Origin: Streptomyces sp. A012304
GTDB taxonomy: Bacteria; Actinomycetota; Actinomycetes; Streptomycetales; Streptomycetaceae
Assembly (NCBI RefSeq): GCF_026008495.1
Contig: NZ_BQUN01000198.1
Span: 1 to 41,379, forward strand
DNA length: 41,379 bases
Direction: 5' to 3'
The position numbers and the translations under genes are program-made. The notes beneath the pieces are model-generated. The model searched no databases. It saw only the letters and a program-made list of their open reading frames with translations, and was not told the origin of the DNA. Positions 40,170 through 41,379 of the stretch are shown here, in pieces. Position 1 is the stretch's first letter, and each line of letters opens with the position of its first letter.

Positions 40170-41379
40170 TCAGACCGCTTCCGCGGTCTCCGGCAGCTCG
40201 ACGGCGAGCCGGTCGGTGAGATCGACGACCTCGGAGACGTCCCCGAAGTCGCGTACGGCGGTGTCGACGGTCTTTCGGATACGAGTGTTGACGCGTTCGG
40301 AGCGGACCTTCTTGGCTTCTTTCATCGCCCGCGCGGCCAGCACGGCGCTCTGCTCGGGCTGGCGGCGCAGCAGGTGGACGGTGGCCATGCCGATCAGGTT
40401 CAGCACGTACGACCGCTGGTGGTCGGGGTCGTCGGCGAAGCGGTCCACGGCCTGCTGCATCAGGGGTTCGGCCAGCGAGGCGTAGGCGGGACTGCGGCCG
40501 GCGACATAGGCCAGGTCGCGGTAGGAGTGGGAGTTCTCGCCGTACAGCTCGGCCTTGGAGAAGAAGCGGATCCAGTCGGGGTCGGGCTCGTCCCACTCGT
40601 CCACTTCGGCGAAGGTGTCCTCGGCCATCCGGACCGCCCGCTTGCACCGGCCGGGCTGCCCCATGTTGGCGTAGGCGCGGGCTTCCATCGCATACAGCAT
40701 CGACTGGGTGCGCGGGCTCGCGCAGTCCCGGCTGCCGTACTGCGCGAGGTGGATCAGCTCCAGGGCGTCGTCGGGCCGCCCGAGGTGGATCATCTGGCGG
40801 CTCATGCTGGAGAGGATGTACGAGCCGAGGGGCCGGTCGCCGGCCTCCTTGGCGGCGTGCAGCGCGAGGACGAAGTACTTCTGCGCGGTGGGCTGGAGCC
40901 CTACGTCGTAGCTCATCCAGCCGGCGAGTTCGGCCAGCTCGGCGGCGACCTTGAAGAGCTTCTTCGCGGTGGCCTCGGGCTGGGGCTCCTGGAGCAGGTC
41001 GGTCACCTCGTGGAGCTGGCCGACGACCGCCTTGCGGCGCAGGCCGCCGCCGCACTGGGCGTCCCACTTCCGGAACATCACGGTGGTGGACTCCAGCAGC
41101 TCCAGCTCGGGCCGGGAGAGTCGGCCGCGGGCCCGGCTGGTCGGGACGGGCTCGGACGCCTCGGCCGGGGCGGGCGGGGAGGGGACGAGCCAGCGCTGCA
41201 TCGGCTCGATGAGGGACGGGCCCGCGGACAGGGCCAGCGAGGTTCCGAGGAAGCCGCGCCGCGCCAGCATCAGGTCGCTGCGCGAGAACTCGCTGAGCAG
41301 GGCCACCGTCTGCGGGCCCGTCCAGGGCAGGTCGACGCCGGTCGCGGCGGGTGCCTGCCGCGCGGCGCGCAGACCGAGG
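40170..41379 (-). CDS. nsdA: NsdA-like regulator (N-terminus outside the window)
   Basis: The frame stays open beyond a GTG at 41306 to the window edge at 41379, so the 5' part is missing. About 402 residues are visible. The middle is a TPR-like helical array (repeated ALELIHLAQYGSRD, AEDTFAEVDEW and AEPLMQQAVDRF segments), preceded by a Pro-rich linker and the phrase RRGFLGTSLALSAGPSLIEPM. This matches NsdA of S. coelicolor, a negative regulator of antibiotic production and sporulation, in sequence style and in position next to amtB. It is the neighbour, not a member, of the amtB operon. Confidence 0.85.
   Translation of the reverse strand, partial: LGLRAARQAPAATGVDLPWTGPQTVALLSEFSRSDLMLARRGFLGTSLALSAGPSLIEPMQRWLVPSPPAPAEASEPVPTSRARGRLSRPELELLESTTVMFRKWDAQCGGGLRRKAVVGQLHEVTDLLQEPQPEATAKKLFKVAAELAELAGWMSYDVGLQPTAQKYFVLALHAAKEAGDRPLGSYILSSMSRQMIHLGRPDDALELIHLAQYGSRDCASPRTQSMLYAMEARAYANMGQPGRCKRAVRMAEDTFAEVDEWDEPDPDWIRFFSKAELYGENSHSYRDLAYVAGRSPAYASLAEPLMQQAVDRFADDPDHQRSYVLNLIGMATVHLLRRQPEQSAVLAARAMKEAKKVRSERVNTRIRKTVDTAVRDFGDVSEVVDLTDRLAVELPETAEAV

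Noticed and set aside
39947..40219. Small plus-strand gene in the amtB-nsdA gap
   Set aside because: The open frame has no codon bias or homology, although GGAGGAAG is present at about 40059-40066.

Overview
The window is high-GC (about 70 %) chromosomal DNA from a Streptomyces or a very close relative. The evidence is the third-position GC bias, frequent GTG starts, the sporulation sigma factor gene whiG, the four-gene sip signal peptidase cluster, an LAETG sortase substrate, and the actinobacterial order rpsB-tsf-pyrH-frr-cdsA and rpsP-khpA-rimM-trmD-rplS-sip. No tRNA, rRNA, CRISPR array, integrase or complete insertion sequence was seen.

Left part (1-9.8 kb): the tail of an ABC permease; a VOC-fold protein; a 186-bp MITE-like element with perfect 20-bp terminal inverted repeats; a LOG-family protein; an LAETG surface protein behind a near-consensus sigma-70 promoter; a maleylpyruvate-isomerase-family protein; a three-gene thiamine ABC importer on the minus strand controlled by a clear TPP riboswitch with two downstream hairpins; rlmN; and an SRPBCC protein.

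Middle (9.8-21.3 kb), mostly minus strand: the translation, lipid and nucleotide block rpsB-tsf-pyrH-frr-cdsA with hairpins in its gaps; a divergent secreted M23-like protein; a TetR regulator; whiG; the DNA-processing cluster yraN-yifB(comM)-dprA; and a DUF2469 protein.

Right part (21.3-28.3 kb): NUDIX and four tandem type I signal peptidases sipZ, sipY, sipX and sipW (listed by coordinate; transcription runs sipW to sipZ), downstream of rplS, trmD, rimM, khpA and rpsP. Then (28.6-34 kb) comes a more accessory-looking stretch: a SprT-like zincin with a zinc ribbon, an archaeal/eukaryotic-type prolyl-tRNA synthetase, a SAM methyltransferase and an FtsH-type protease. The window closes with ffh and the nitrogen module amtB-glnK-glnD behind a GlnR-like site, and the 3' part of an nsdA-like regulator that runs off the right edge.

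The most unusual theme is the number of short tandem repeats at gene edges. There are 9-bp repeats in the whiG and rimM leaders, the latter carrying the Shine-Dalgarno sequence; 15-bp coding repeats in cdsA, rpsB and the NUDIX gene; a 21-bp coding repeat at the end of sipW; and a 64-bp duplication at the end of the M23 gene. All except the 64-bp unit are multiples of three. Start codons below were chosen by family length, Shine-Dalgarno sites and gene overlaps, and several differ from the longest open frame.
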